Under the pieces are notes generated by a model. That model ran no database searches, was not told the DNA's origin, and saw nothing but the letters and a program-made list of their open reading frames with translations. A program made the translations under genes and the position numbers. Shown piece after piece: positions 1 to 9,400 of a DNA stretch of 64,000 nt. Every line of letters starts with the position of its first letter. Position 1 is the stretch's first letter. Origin of the DNA: Anas platyrhynchos (lineage: Eukaryota; Chordata; Aves; Anseriformes; Anatidae); NCBI RefSeq assembly GCF_047663525.1, contig NC_092589.1, positions 58,089,501 through 58,153,500 of the forward strand, written 5' to 3'.

Positions 1-3000
1 AAGTAAGATTAAATATTCCATTAGAGAAATGTTGTTTCCATTACAGTTTACAACAATTTTAACATTTAAAGACTATCATTAAAATATGTAGCTTTATAAC
101 ATACTTTATTCGTATATGTAGCAGATTGCTACTTGCTGGCAACTGGTCATGTATTAATTTTTTTTCCAGAAACATGTTTCCTGAATATGACTAATGACTC
201 ATATCCCTTCCATATCTCTTTATTACCGATGAGTTCTATATGGATTCTAAAATGCAAAACACATGCTGACCGCCTAATTGGAGTGATACTGTCTGAGAAA
301 ATATTACAAGTTCAAAATATACAAATTTAATACAAAGTTTCCTGTTTTGGTATTTCACATTGAATACTTGTGGTGTTTAGAAATAGAATTTATGTTGATC
401 TTTTCACTATTAGGATTGATTGCATCATGACAAATCGATATCTTGCTGGAGATCTTTTAATATGTTTGTGTTTTTAAAGCAGAAAATATAAAATGTGCTT
501 TGCGATTTCTCTTTCACCATGTAGAAAAACAGTTCAAGGATGAGCCAACATTTTCTTCGAATGCTTCTGCTTATAAGCTTTGAAATTGAAAATTATGAAA
601 AAGCCAAAAAGTATGTCTACAGAAAGAGATGCTAATGGTGACTGAAAATAATAATAATAATAATCCAGAAATCAGTAGGAAGAAAAGGGCTGCCACTGTT
701 GCAACCAGATGGAAGCTCTGTGTAATTTATTGTCCACAAAGAGTGTCCAGTTACAGTGCTGAAGGAAGTCCCACTTTTTGTCTCCTGTATCTTTCCTGTG
801 ATACAGCTTCTTCTGCCAGACAGCGAGGGGTACAGATCCCCTGAGCATCTGTGTGCATATGGGTGTTGTTCTGATAATGGGTTATCTCACAGCTAATGGG
901 GCACACCACTTTATGAAGATGTTCATACTTGGGCAGCCCAGGGATTTCTTCTGTCCATGGTTTGTACTTCCATGGTGTGCTGTGCCTCTTTTCACTTGTT
1001 CTAAATCTGCAACTGGGTACTTGGAGAGAGGCAGGACACCCTGCTAGCTTTTGGGCTTTGAGAGTGTTAGTGAGTATTCAGCTCCAGCTCATGCTCTTCT
1101 CATGACTAATGTAATAGGTGCTACCAAAACGATGTCCACCCCCTGTAATCCACAAAAAACCTCCCTGTGCCTTAGAGACATGCCTCGGGAGCTGAGACAG
1201 TGCTGGAGAACTAGAGGTGGGCTTAGGTGCCACATACCTGCTGCACTGCATCCGGCATCTCCTTTCCCGTCTGAAGACATTTTTTCTGGTTTGTTTAGTC
1301 CCATTTGGAAGCTGCCCTAGGTTGACCTTGTCACTCTGCTCTAACTCCATCCTAGAGTTTTCTTGTAGATACTGCACTCGTTATGTGCCATCCTGGATTC
1401 ATACAGAGCTGTATGAACTAGTAACTGTCCTAACAACTGTTTGTCTTCTGCCAAGTTCTGCCACTGCTGAACACCGTGCTGATGTTCTTGCAGAACTGCC
1501 CACAGTGGATCCTAGACCCTTTTTTTGATCGCTGATAGTAGAGATGCCATGAATCTTACAGCATATTTAGAGTTGGATTTCTACCTTGTTTTGTGGTTGC
1601 TGACAATGAATTTTATTTCCCTTGTATCTCCCACATATGTGAAACCTTGAGCAGCACAGTTTCAGGCACTACAGAGGTTTTAATGTACCTCATGAAATGT
1701 CAGTTAAAACTGCACGTGACAAAGCCAGTAGAAACACTTCAAACTGTTATAATACACATTTCAGACTGTGAATACATTAAGATACTTACTTTAAAACATT
1801 TTATTTCATTTTTGCTTTCCAGTGGAAACAGAACAAGATTTCTCAGGAATAAATACGCCCAATACAGAAGTGTGATAAGCTTCAAAGACACATATTATAT
1901 GTTAGTTTCAGTGAATCAGAACTGTAGTTATTTTGATCATCTACTATAATGTACACGAGAAGAATTTAAATCAGACTCTGATATGAAAGGCTCTCATAAC
2001 CAGTTTTTCAGTCACTAGTCCCACGGATTTTAGTAAAAGCCATTATCTTGTTAAAATATTTATTTATCATCTGCTATTACAACATGGATTTCTAGTGGAA
2101 ACAATGCTGGCCAATGTTTCAACTTTGTTGATATTTCAGTTATACTCCAAAAGTGATGCATTCCCCTGTAGGAAGAACTTCATAACATGAGACATGGGTA
2201 ACCAAAGGACACCGTGTAGGTGTGTCAAACAAGTTATGGCAACGACTCTCTGAAGTTTCTTTTGAGCTTGTTCAACTGAATGATTAACTCAAGAGAATGT
2301 GCTATCAAAGGGAACTGCTGTCTGACAGTGAAGGAAGTTGTTCACTCATTTGTTAAAAAAAAAAACACCTTGCTGCTACTTAAACAGCAAATACCATGAT
2401 GTCAGTGTAACCAACACATCCATTGGTTGTACTGATTACCCCTAAAATCTAAGCTTTCTTGAAGTTATAGCCTCAATTCTTGATATTCATCTGACTTTTG
2501 GCAACAGTGGCAGTGTAGGGGTAACACAGTTGCTTTCAGACAGAGGATTTATTTTGATCTCAAGTTACAGTGCTTACGCATGGATTAGATGGAACTAGCC
2601 TGGATCGCATTTCCTCACGTTCACCTTCATGACCTTCCAATTGCTGAGTTTACTAACTTTCATAAGCCTAACTCCTAATAACTAATTCCTAATTAAAAAC
2701 CCTGGTGTGAAGACCTGGAAAGTTGAGGAAAGAAACTAAAGCACGTCCAAGGCATATAGAAAGTGGCCGAGGTCCTTCAGTAGGTGGCACACTTCCCTCT
2801 GAATCAGTTGTGAGCGAAGGTTACTGCAGGGTGCTCGGGGCACCAGCCTGTGGGAAGCCTCCTGAGATGTAAAACCAAGAGGGCGACCAGTGCGGTTGGG
2901 AAGGCTCCCAGGGCAGGTGCCAGAAGAATAAAGGAGATGGGTTAATGCAGCCAAATTCTAGGCGGCTCCAATTCAATGTAATTTTTCTTACTCAAAGCGT

Positions 3001-3655
3001 CCTCTGCCACTTTGAGGAGGCAAGATGTTCTCCTTTCCCCCATTTTCGAGGTGTCACTGCACACCACCAGGGTGGTGAGCCCCTCTGTCTCTCCTCAGTC
3101 CGTATGGGAAATTCTCTATACACGACGGCACCTGAGCTTTCTTTGAACTGGAAGATGACAGAAGACGGAGAGTTGCCTGTTTGAGAAGAGTGCTGAACGA
3201 AGGGCTCTCAGGTCTAATGGGAATACAAATAGGTAAGCTTTTTAGAAAATAAAGTCACTTAATTATTCAGGTTATATATAACTCAAAAGTTGCTAAATCA
3301 CGCTGTGCCTTTGGCAGGCTCTTACTTCAGCTGTTCCTAGAAAAAGTGGGGCAGCGGGAAGGGTGGGGTGGACACAACGACTGGGAGCAGTACACCCAAT
3401 CAGTAGGAGCTCCTACATCTCCTTTAACCGGTAACGAAGTGCTAGGGTGGCCTGCTTGTTAGCAAGGCAAAGTGTGCTCCCCACATGCCTAAAAGTAAGG
3501 GTCTTTCAGAACCTTGTAACAAACATGGCCAGAGGGGATCTTGCAGCTCTCGAAGGGCTCATTTATCTCAGATCAGAAGCGCACGAGGGGTCACCCGGCT
3601 GAGTCTCTGCTCAGCACTGGAGATTTTCACATTCAGCCTGCTCTGAAATACAGAA
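1..3655. other. AT-rich noncoding DNA upstream of the CpG island
   Basis: No credible exon is seen on either strand. Open frames here are short, many begin with non-ATG codons, and none resembles a known protein. A short AAT microsatellite lies at about 646-664 and an A-run at about 2356-2367. GC content and CpG frequency rise abruptly only after about 3.65 kb. If the promoter below is read on the plus strand, this is 5' flanking or intergenic DNA; a gene diverging to the left cannot be excluded. Confidence 0.6.
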
Positions 3656-3720
3656 GTGGGTAAAAACAACCGAGTTACCCGCCGTTGTTACCGGCCCGGC
3701 CGCGGTGCCCCCGCCAGGCT

Positions 3721-3765
3721 GAGGCGCGGCCCCGCCCCGCCTCGCCCCGCCCCGCCCCGCCGCGG
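3721..3765. promoter_or_regulatory. Cluster of GC boxes (SP/KLF-type sites)
   Basis: Several CCCCGCC and CCCCGCCCC units follow one another at the left edge of the CpG island. SP1/KLF factors bind such elements in many CpG-island promoters. The cluster lies about 0.9 kb upstream of the predicted TATA-dependent start, so it may serve a separate dispersed start site. Motif match only; binding is inferred. Confidence 0.5.
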
Positions 3766-3867
3766 GGATTCCCCTCACGGCCGCTCTGCCCCCGGCTGCG
3801 GCGGGAGCGCGGCCCCGGCCCGACCCGGCGCGGCCCCGCCCCTCCCCGCGCGACGTCGCGGCCGCTG

Positions 3868-3872
3868 ATTGG
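3868..3872 (-). promoter_or_regulatory. Inverted CCAAT box
   Basis: ATTGG within CTGATTGGCTG fits the NF-Y consensus (CCAAT read on the minus strand, with favourable flanks). It lies between the GC-box cluster and the TATA box. NF-Y sites usually sit 60-100 bp from a start site, so this one hints at an additional start near 3.75-3.95 kb. A motif match alone cannot show which direction is transcribed. Confidence 0.5.
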
Positions 3873-4236
3873 CTGCGGGCGGCCCCGTGGGCGCGAGCCC
3901 CGCCGGCCGTTAACCGGCCCCGGGGGGCTGCGTGTGTGTGTGTGTGGGGAGGGGAGGGGGCGGCCGTTGGAATAACGGCCGTGTAACGGCTGTGGGAGGG
4001 GGGGGCGTGAGGGGAAGGGGAGGCGGGCGGCCGCGCGGGGAGGCTCCGCGCTGCCCGCATGGGGCCGGCTCCCCGGGGAGTTCCCTGCGCGGGGAGGGGC
4101 CGGGGGCAGCGGAGATCTCCCCCGGCGGGGCGAGGCCGCGGCCGTGCCCCCGCCCCTCCGCCCCGCCTCCCCCCGCTCCGCTCCGCTCCCTCGCACAGCC
4201 GCGCGGGCAGCGCCCATCACCCCGCGGCCGGGCGCG

Positions 4237-4279
4237 CCCCTCCCCTCCCCTCCCCTCCCCTCCCTCCCCTCCCTCCCTC
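4237..4279. repeat. CCCCT/CCCT tract, G-quadruplex potential on the minus strand
   Basis: About 43 bp of CCCCT and CCCT units form an almost pure pyrimidine strand. The complementary strand has many consecutive runs of three to four G separated by one A, which meets the usual four-run quadruplex rule several times over. Such GGGA-type tracts in promoters bind MAZ/SP1-like factors. It ends about 40 bp before the CRE. Confidence 0.75.
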
Positions 4280-4317
4280 ACACGCCGCTGCCGCCGCCGC
4301 CGCGCTGGGGGACCCGG

Positions 4318-4325
4318 TGACGTCA
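4318..4325. promoter_or_regulatory. Full palindromic cAMP response element (TGACGTCA)
   Basis: A perfect TGACGTCA octamer in the context GGTGACGTCACGG, the best CREB/ATF1 consensus. It lies about 320 bp upstream of the TATA box inside the CpG island. Full CREs in unmethylated promoter islands are often occupied by CREB. Related half-sites occur at about 3852 (GACGTCG) and 5343 (TGACGTG). cAMP/calcium or ATF-family responsiveness of the gene is inferred. Confidence 0.7.
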
Positions 4326-4446
4326 CGGGCGGCGCGCTCCCGGCGCTGGCTCGGCGCTCGCCGCCCCGTAACTTGTGCCGTGGGAAGCGGCGCCAGGAAT
4401 AGCCCGGCCGCGCTGCGAGCTGCCAGCCCTGCCTCGCCTCCCCGCT

Positions 4447-4500
4447 CCGCTCCTCTCCCCTCCTCTCTCTCCTTTCCTCTCCTCTCCTCTCCTCCTTCCC
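4447..4500. repeat. Polypyrimidine CTCCT/CTCTCC tract
   Basis: A nearly uninterrupted C/T run of about 54 bp lies between the CRE and the TATA box. Its mirror-like CCTCT repeats could form triplex (H-DNA) or act as GAGA/MAZ-type promoter elements. It is one of three separate pyrimidine-rich tracts within 550 bp (with 4237-4279 and 4762-4787). Confidence 0.6.
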
Positions 4501-4638
4501 GGCCCCGGCCTCCGCCTCGCCCCCGTCAGTGCCGCGGTGATGCTGGTGCGTTCCCGGCGGAGGGGCAGCGATGAGCTCCCTTAAGATCAATACGCGAGAC
4601 AGACGCCCCTTGGCCGCTGGAATATCTCTGCCTGGCCT

Positions 4639-4646
4639 TATATAAA
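4639..4646 (+). promoter_or_regulatory. TATA box (TATATAAA)
   Basis: TATATAAA followed by G, in the context CCTTATATAAAGAC, is a strong TATA consensus and is embedded in a short AT-balanced island inside very GC-rich DNA. Initiation would fall about 25-31 bp downstream, near 4667-4675. The 60 bp just upstream are unusually non-GC-biased for this island and may be conserved. The element also reads reasonably on the minus strand (CTTTATATAAGG), so direction rests on the splice donor at 4800. Confidence 0.7.
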
Positions 4647-4712
4647 GACACGCCGCCGGGCCGCCGAGCTCCGGGCACACGGAGCGCCCGGCGGGAGCAC
4701 CAGCACCGCCGC

Positions 4713-4741
4713 CAGCAGCAGCAGCAGAAACAGCAGCAGCA
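4713..4741 (+). repeat. CAG triplet repeat, interrupted by AAA
   Basis: Five CAG units, one AAA interruption, then more CAG units, within the predicted first exon. Length is modest and the interruption should stabilise it. In a 5' UTR position it would be untranslated. Confidence 0.85.
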
Positions 4742-4761
4742 AGGGCACCGGGAGGGCTCCG

Positions 4762-4787
4762 CTCCCTCCTCCTCCTCCTCCTCCTCC
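4762..4787 (+). repeat. CTC triplet repeat ending just before the splice donor
   Basis: About eight CTC/CCT units run up to 12 bp before the exon 1 donor. Pyrimidine-rich 5' UTR sequence of this kind can bind PTB/PCBP proteins and influence translation or splicing; that role is inferred. Length polymorphism is likely. Confidence 0.8.
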
Positions 4788-5237
4788 GCCACTTCCCAGG
4801 TGAGCGGCTGACAGCCGCCCCGCGGGGCCGGGGGGCACCGGGGCTGCGGTGGGAGGGGGGGGGGGGTGCGCTTGACAGGCGGCGGGGTGGGGAGGTGGTC
4901 GCCGACCCGGCGGTGTCCCCGGGGTGATCCAGCCGGAGGGGCCCGCGGGTGCCGGGGCTGGGCCTGTGCGGGTGACACGGCGCCGGGGAACGCGGGGAAT
5001 ACCCAGCCTGCGAGCGCACGCCGCTGGGGAGCGGGCTGCCTTGCGCAACCCCCTGCCGCTGCGGGGACGGGAAGGGGGGGGGTGGCGCGGGGGGCGCCCC
5101 GGCCGCGCTGTGCCCGCGGACCCCGGGGGAGGGGGGGATAAAGGAGGAGGGGGGGGGTGCCCGGGGCCACCCGGCGCGGCGGCGGGGGCCGGAACGGGCA
5201 GGGGAGGGGGGCCCAGCGGGGGACACCCGGCGCCGGG

Positions 5238-5238
<1 letters not shown>

Positions 5239-5275
<37 letters not shown>

Positions 5276-5289
5276 ATGTGAGTGTGTGC
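5239..5289 (+). repeat. TG dinucleotide microsatellite, 18 units plus degenerate tail
   Basis: A perfect (TG)18 occupies 5239-5274, followed by a CATGTGAGTGTGTG tail. It lies about 440 bp after the predicted donor inside the CpG island. Alternating purine-pyrimidine DNA can adopt Z-form when negatively supercoiled behind a transcribing polymerase. Confidence 0.95.
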
Positions 5290-5398
5290 GGCCGCTGTTC
5301 CCTGAAGTGGGTGGGCCGCGGGCCCGTTCCGGGAATGTTCCATGACGTGTGAGCGCCGCAGGAAGGGGGTTCGCCAGGGGCTCGGCTCGGCCGCCGCC

Positions 5399-5440
5399 GG
5401 TGGTGCTGCTGCTGCTGGTGGTGGCGGTGGCGGTGGTGGC
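5399..5440 (+). repeat. GGT/GCT triplet repeat
   Basis: A run of GCT, GGT and GGC triplets within the CpG island. In one frame it would give Ala/Gly repeats (an open frame with in-frame ATG at 5342), but the surrounding translation is compositionally biased and no splice context supports coding use. Treated as a low-complexity repeat. Confidence 0.7.
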
Positions 5441-5469
5441 AGCGCGGGGTCTGCCGGGGGCACGGCCCC

Positions 5470-5504
5470 TTATGTAAGGCGCGCGGCCCGCCGCCGTTAT
5501 GTAA
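5470..5504. promoter_or_regulatory. Paired TTATGTAA sites (D-box / PAR-bZIP / NFIL3 type)
   Basis: TTATGTAA occurs at 5470-5477 and again at 5497-5504, 27 bp apart start to start, both embedded in pure G/C sequence. The octamer matches the core of the D-box (RTTAYGTAA) bound by DBP, TEF, HLF and the repressor NFIL3/E4BP4, and also the C/EBP family. Two AT-containing octamers in a G/C desert are unlikely to be chance. D-boxes drive circadian output genes, so rhythmic or NFIL3-dependent control is a reasonable inference, not shown by sequence. Confidence 0.6.
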
Positions 5505-5825
5505 GCGGCAGCCCCGGGAGGCAGCGCCGGGCCGCGCAGAGCCCAGCAGAGCCCAGCCGAGCAGAGCCGGGGCGGGCGGCGAGGAGAGCAGAGGGGAGGG
5601 CAGGGGAGGGGCGGGGCGGGGAAGCCCGGCCGGGGCTGGCGGGCAGGCGCCGCCCGCTGCTGCGCCGGGGGAGCCCGCGGCGGATGGCCGGGGGACGGGC
5701 GGCGGCGTCCCGGCCGCGGGGGCTGCCCCCGGCGGGGTCCCGGCGCCTCCCTCCCCTCGCCTTGTCGCCGCGGGCAGGCGGCCGGGGCGAGCCCCGGGGC
5801 CGCGATAAAAGCGCTCCGGGAGGAA

Positions 5826-5834
5826 TTCCCGGAA
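5826..5834. promoter_or_regulatory. STAT-type palindrome (TTCCCGGAA)
   Basis: A perfect TTCNNNGAA site near the right side of the CpG island, immediately followed by an A-run. STAT1/3/5 bind this class of site. A single motif match; occupancy is inferred. Confidence 0.35.
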
Positions 5835-6156
5835 AAAAGGGCTCGCCGGTCTTCGCGTTACTTGGCAGCGCGCTGGTCAAACGCTGCCGCGAGGTGTTTT
5901 GTTTCCTTAATATGGTAATTGCAGGAATTCAGCTTCTCCGCAGACGTTCAAGATCTTTTATTCCAGCAACTCCGAAGTACCCTTTTGCATTAAGCTCACC
6001 GAAATATTCCTGAATTTCGGGAGGAGCGTTCAGCTCGCTCATTTCCCTTCTCTCATTCCGCAGTGAAGTAAACTTCGGCGTAAAAACCCGACTCCTATTT
6101 TTTTTGTACGCTATTAAATACGGAAAACACATGCCTGCTTAGCCAAGGGTGTCGCT

Positions 6157-6174
6157 CTTATTTATTTATTTATT
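6157..6174 (+). repeat. Short TTTA/ATTT tetranucleotide repeat
   Basis: About four TTTA units in an AT-rich gap between the main CpG island and its right shoulder (6.18-6.45 kb), which is again GC-rich. Similar short ATTT runs occur at about 42279-42297 and 62578-62593. Confidence 0.7.
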
Positions 6175-6480
6175 AATTTACTTAAACTCGCGCTGCATCT
6201 TGCCCGGGGATCGCTCGGGGAGGAGCAGGAGCGGTGCAGGAGGGCGGCGGAGGCAGAGCCCGGGCGGGCCGTGCTGCTGCAGCTCCCGGCGCAAGGGGGC
6301 TCCGGTCATCGCCCGAGCGCGGGGACACCGGCTCGTTACGGTAATTGCTGCGCCCGGGGAGCCGCCGCACCGACGAGGAGCAAACGCGGTGGGCCCGGCT
6401 TTGAAATCCTCTCCTTGTAGCTTACCGCTGGCTGCCGGAGGAGTTGGATCCTCGGGCCGTGAGGACACGGTGCGGAATCC

Positions 6481-9400
6481 CGTGTTTTGATAGTGAAAAT
6501 GATAGGCGGGCGTGCTCCGAAAGTGCAGCTGGTTTTAGAGATAGGAGCGCCTTTGCCTGGTCGGCTTGCAGCGTGCGGATGTGTTTGGTTAGGTGCACGG
6601 TAACCAGGAGATTATATTTATTTACAGCTAGATGTTAAATCTTTCCTTATCCTTCCAGGCAGCAGATACTTCTGAAAGTTTAGATATGGATTACCCGAAA
6701 CTTTCTGCGGGATTTTTTTTTATTCTTGCATTTCTCGTTTTACAGAAAAAAAAAAAAAAAAGGCAGCATTGCAGATTAGGCTGGGAGGCTTTTTTTTTTT
6801 TTTTTTTCCATTGAAGTTTTTCAAAGTTACTACCATCTTCGGTAAATAAATTTAAGGTTTTCAGCAGTGCAAAGACAGCCACGGTATGGTACAAAGCCAG
6901 GGCATCATTGCTTTTATTGATGGAACAACCCAAATTCTTCAGGTTTTATAGGATGCAGCGTTGCTGTTATTTTCCAGTGGCTACTGGGCAAAGCAGGTAT
7001 ACACCCCGGCTGTGGTGGCGTGCCACAGCATCGCTGCTGTGCTAAGAACAAAAGTGAGCAGCACTTGTCCCGAGGCACAAACGCAGAGGACTTTTAATTG
7101 TGTATCCAAGTCCGGTGGTGTGGTAACAGCGCAGAACGCCTCTTTGGAGAGACAGATTTTTAGATTCTCAAGTGACTAGATTGCCTCATATGTGAGATCT
7201 GTTTACAAACCTTCTTGTTACTATGAAGACAAAACAGAGAGCCATATGCATTCATGTGGTCCTTGCTGAATAATGGTACATGTGTCTGCTTGAGCGTTTG
7301 GCAGTATATCGTGTTTAGTTTATGTGGTGGCACCCTGCAAGGCCATTCTTTTTTGGCTTTTAACCGTTTCTCATACCCTTGGCTGGGCTCAGTTGTGCGA
7401 ATAAACTTAGGGCGCTAGTCCACGTGTTTGTGACCAAGCTGGAAGATTTTAAAGCGTGAAATTTATTGTTAAGTGTTTTGCCAAACTTTCTGGTTTATTC
7501 GTTCGTCGAGGTGCTTCTTTTCAAAAGAATTAAAGCGAGTTGGATTTAAACAAAAATGAAAGTAACGAGTGCCATTTTGCACGTCTCCTCATTGCTTTCA
7601 AGTCATCGGCAGGGCAGTTACTGTTACTGCATTTGACGTTTAACCATACCGGGTGAGGTAACAGGAGCAGAGGAGCTGCGTGTCCGGCAGAAGTGCTCGG
7701 TTTGGCTAAATGCTGCGATACTTACCCATCCAGGGAGAAATGCTTGCTATTTAAGAGTGATACTGTAGGTGGGAAGATCAGTTATGTGGCTTGTAGCATG
7801 TTATGAAATGAGGCAAGCTATCTTTCAAATTTCAGTACGGTGTGGTTTTGTAACACGCTGTGGTTGGCTGTATTGATAGCTCTGCAGGTGGAGCTCAGCG
7901 AACACCACTGCCACGGCACCTGCGCTTGGTTCCACCTGGGAGGATTCCAGGTGAAATCCTCAGAGCTGAGCACCACCAGCGTTCTCCAGCTGTCCTAGCT
8001 CCTGGTGCAAGTCAGGTCCAGCAAATGCTGGTTCTTACGTCAGTGGCCTTAACAGGGTGAGGAGGGGAGAACCTTTCATCTGCCTTACCTCAATCATGGG
8101 GAAGAGATATGCGAACCTGAGAGTGCTGGGTTATAAACCATTGGTCCTCCCCGCAGGAGGACTGCAAAATCATCAGCAGGTCTGGTGGGTTCAAGTCTTC
8201 AGCAAGAGTTAATTGCTAGTACTCTTGGGGATCTCCACAGAAGTGTTGTATGCAGCTTCTGCATACCTTTGCTACTTGAAAAGTTTGATAAGTTATGAGG
8301 AAACTGCTTTAAAAATCTTTGGAGAGGCAGGTTATTTTTTCTTAACAGATTTCTGAAGCAGCATCTCTGAAGTGGTGTTATGGATTAAAATAACTATTTT
8401 TAAAATTACTTGGGTTTTTAGTGATTTTTTTTTTATTTTTTTTGAGTAGAAGGAACTGTCTAGCAGTTCCTGAAGAAGTGAAGAAACTGTAAGCTAGACA
8501 GAAAATAGAGAATAGTGTTTCTCACTGGTGTGTTTCAATCAGTAACTTTGGATGCTGCATTCAATTAAAGTAGCACAGAATTATCACATAAGAATGACAG
8601 TTTCAAGCTGTCTGTGACATTTTATTAGGAAATAGCAGCTTTCTACAGCTTTGTTTCTCTTTGTAGAGCTTACATGGTTTTTATAAGACTTTGCAACAAC
8701 TGTTATATTATGGCAGGAAATATTAAAAAGCAATTCAGTGAGGCTGTATTTTTCTTTCTCAAGTGAAATTAGGACTTTTAAAAGTGCCTGTCTGACAGCC
8801 CGAGAGCCGAAATCCATTGCAAGTAGAAGTATTGGAAGTTTTTCCATCATAACCAATTGGCGAGCCACTACTCAGACCATAAGAAATCATCAGTGAATTG
8901 AAAGGATAAGTTAATCTGTGGAAGCAATCAATCTTTGCATTTTTTTAACCTGAAATTGGCAAATGAGAGGCACTGCATACTTCTGGTCTTAGTATAACGA
9001 ATTTTTGTTCGTAAATTAAACAGTTGACTTGAACTAATGACTCATTTGTAGTGGGTTGCCCTCAGTAAGATTCGTCCCTAGGAATCTCTCTCACAGCACT
9101 GTGGACGTGGAAAAGGGGTGAGAGGGTATGGGTTGGAGAAGCAATCTGATGTGCTGTTTCCAAATCCCTGATGTGAAATAATCAGAGGACACACAAGTAT
9201 CTTTGCCTGTCAAATTAAAAGTCTCTTAGCCTTTTTTTTATTATTTTGTGATGAATTTCTCTCCAACATTACTACGGTCTAAATATAAGAGTTTTCTCTT
9301 GCTGTGGGGAAGCTTTGTGGATTCTGGGTACCTGTTTTCGTTTGTCTTTCAGGTACATTTTGTATGTCTGCAAAACGGTTGCTCTCTGCTCTCTGTATGC

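Larger units (their letters stand above)
4668..4799 (+). other. Predicted noncoding first exon (5' UTR) of an unidentified plus-strand gene
   Basis: The start is placed about 28 bp after the TATA box; the end is set by a splice donor, CCCAG|GTGAGCGG, that matches the U1 consensus well. There is no ATG between the predicted start and the donor, so this exon would be entirely 5' untranslated. It is rich in CAG and CTC triplets. No acceptor plus coding exon is recognisable in the following 59 kb, so the coding part must lie beyond the window and the first intron would be very long. The gene cannot be named from this exon. An RNA starting further upstream would include ATGs at 4540 and 4571. Confidence 0.6.
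3660..6480. promoter_or_regulatory. CpG island promoter region, about 2.8 kb
   Basis: CpG dinucleotides are dense throughout and GC content is very high, in sharp contrast to the AT-rich flanks. The island contains GC boxes, an inverted CCAAT, a palindromic CRE, a TATA box, triplet repeats in the predicted first exon, a TG microsatellite and paired bZIP sites. Islands of this size in birds normally mark promoters of developmental or housekeeping genes. All long open frames inside, on both strands, are low-complexity Pro/Arg/Gly/Ala translations of GC-rich DNA and were not called as genes. Confidence 0.93.

Noticed and set aside
4636..4647. CArG box (SRF site) overlapping the TATA box
   Set aside because: CCTTATATAAAG lacks the final GG of the CC(A/T)6GG consensus at the right spacing; a TATA box explains it better.
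3910..5463. 517-codon minus-strand open frame through the CpG island
   Set aside because: Starts with GTG, is almost all Pro/Ala/Arg/Gly/Ser, crosses microsatellites and the TATA box, and competes with equally long frames on the other strand. It is what GC-rich DNA with few stop codons gives.
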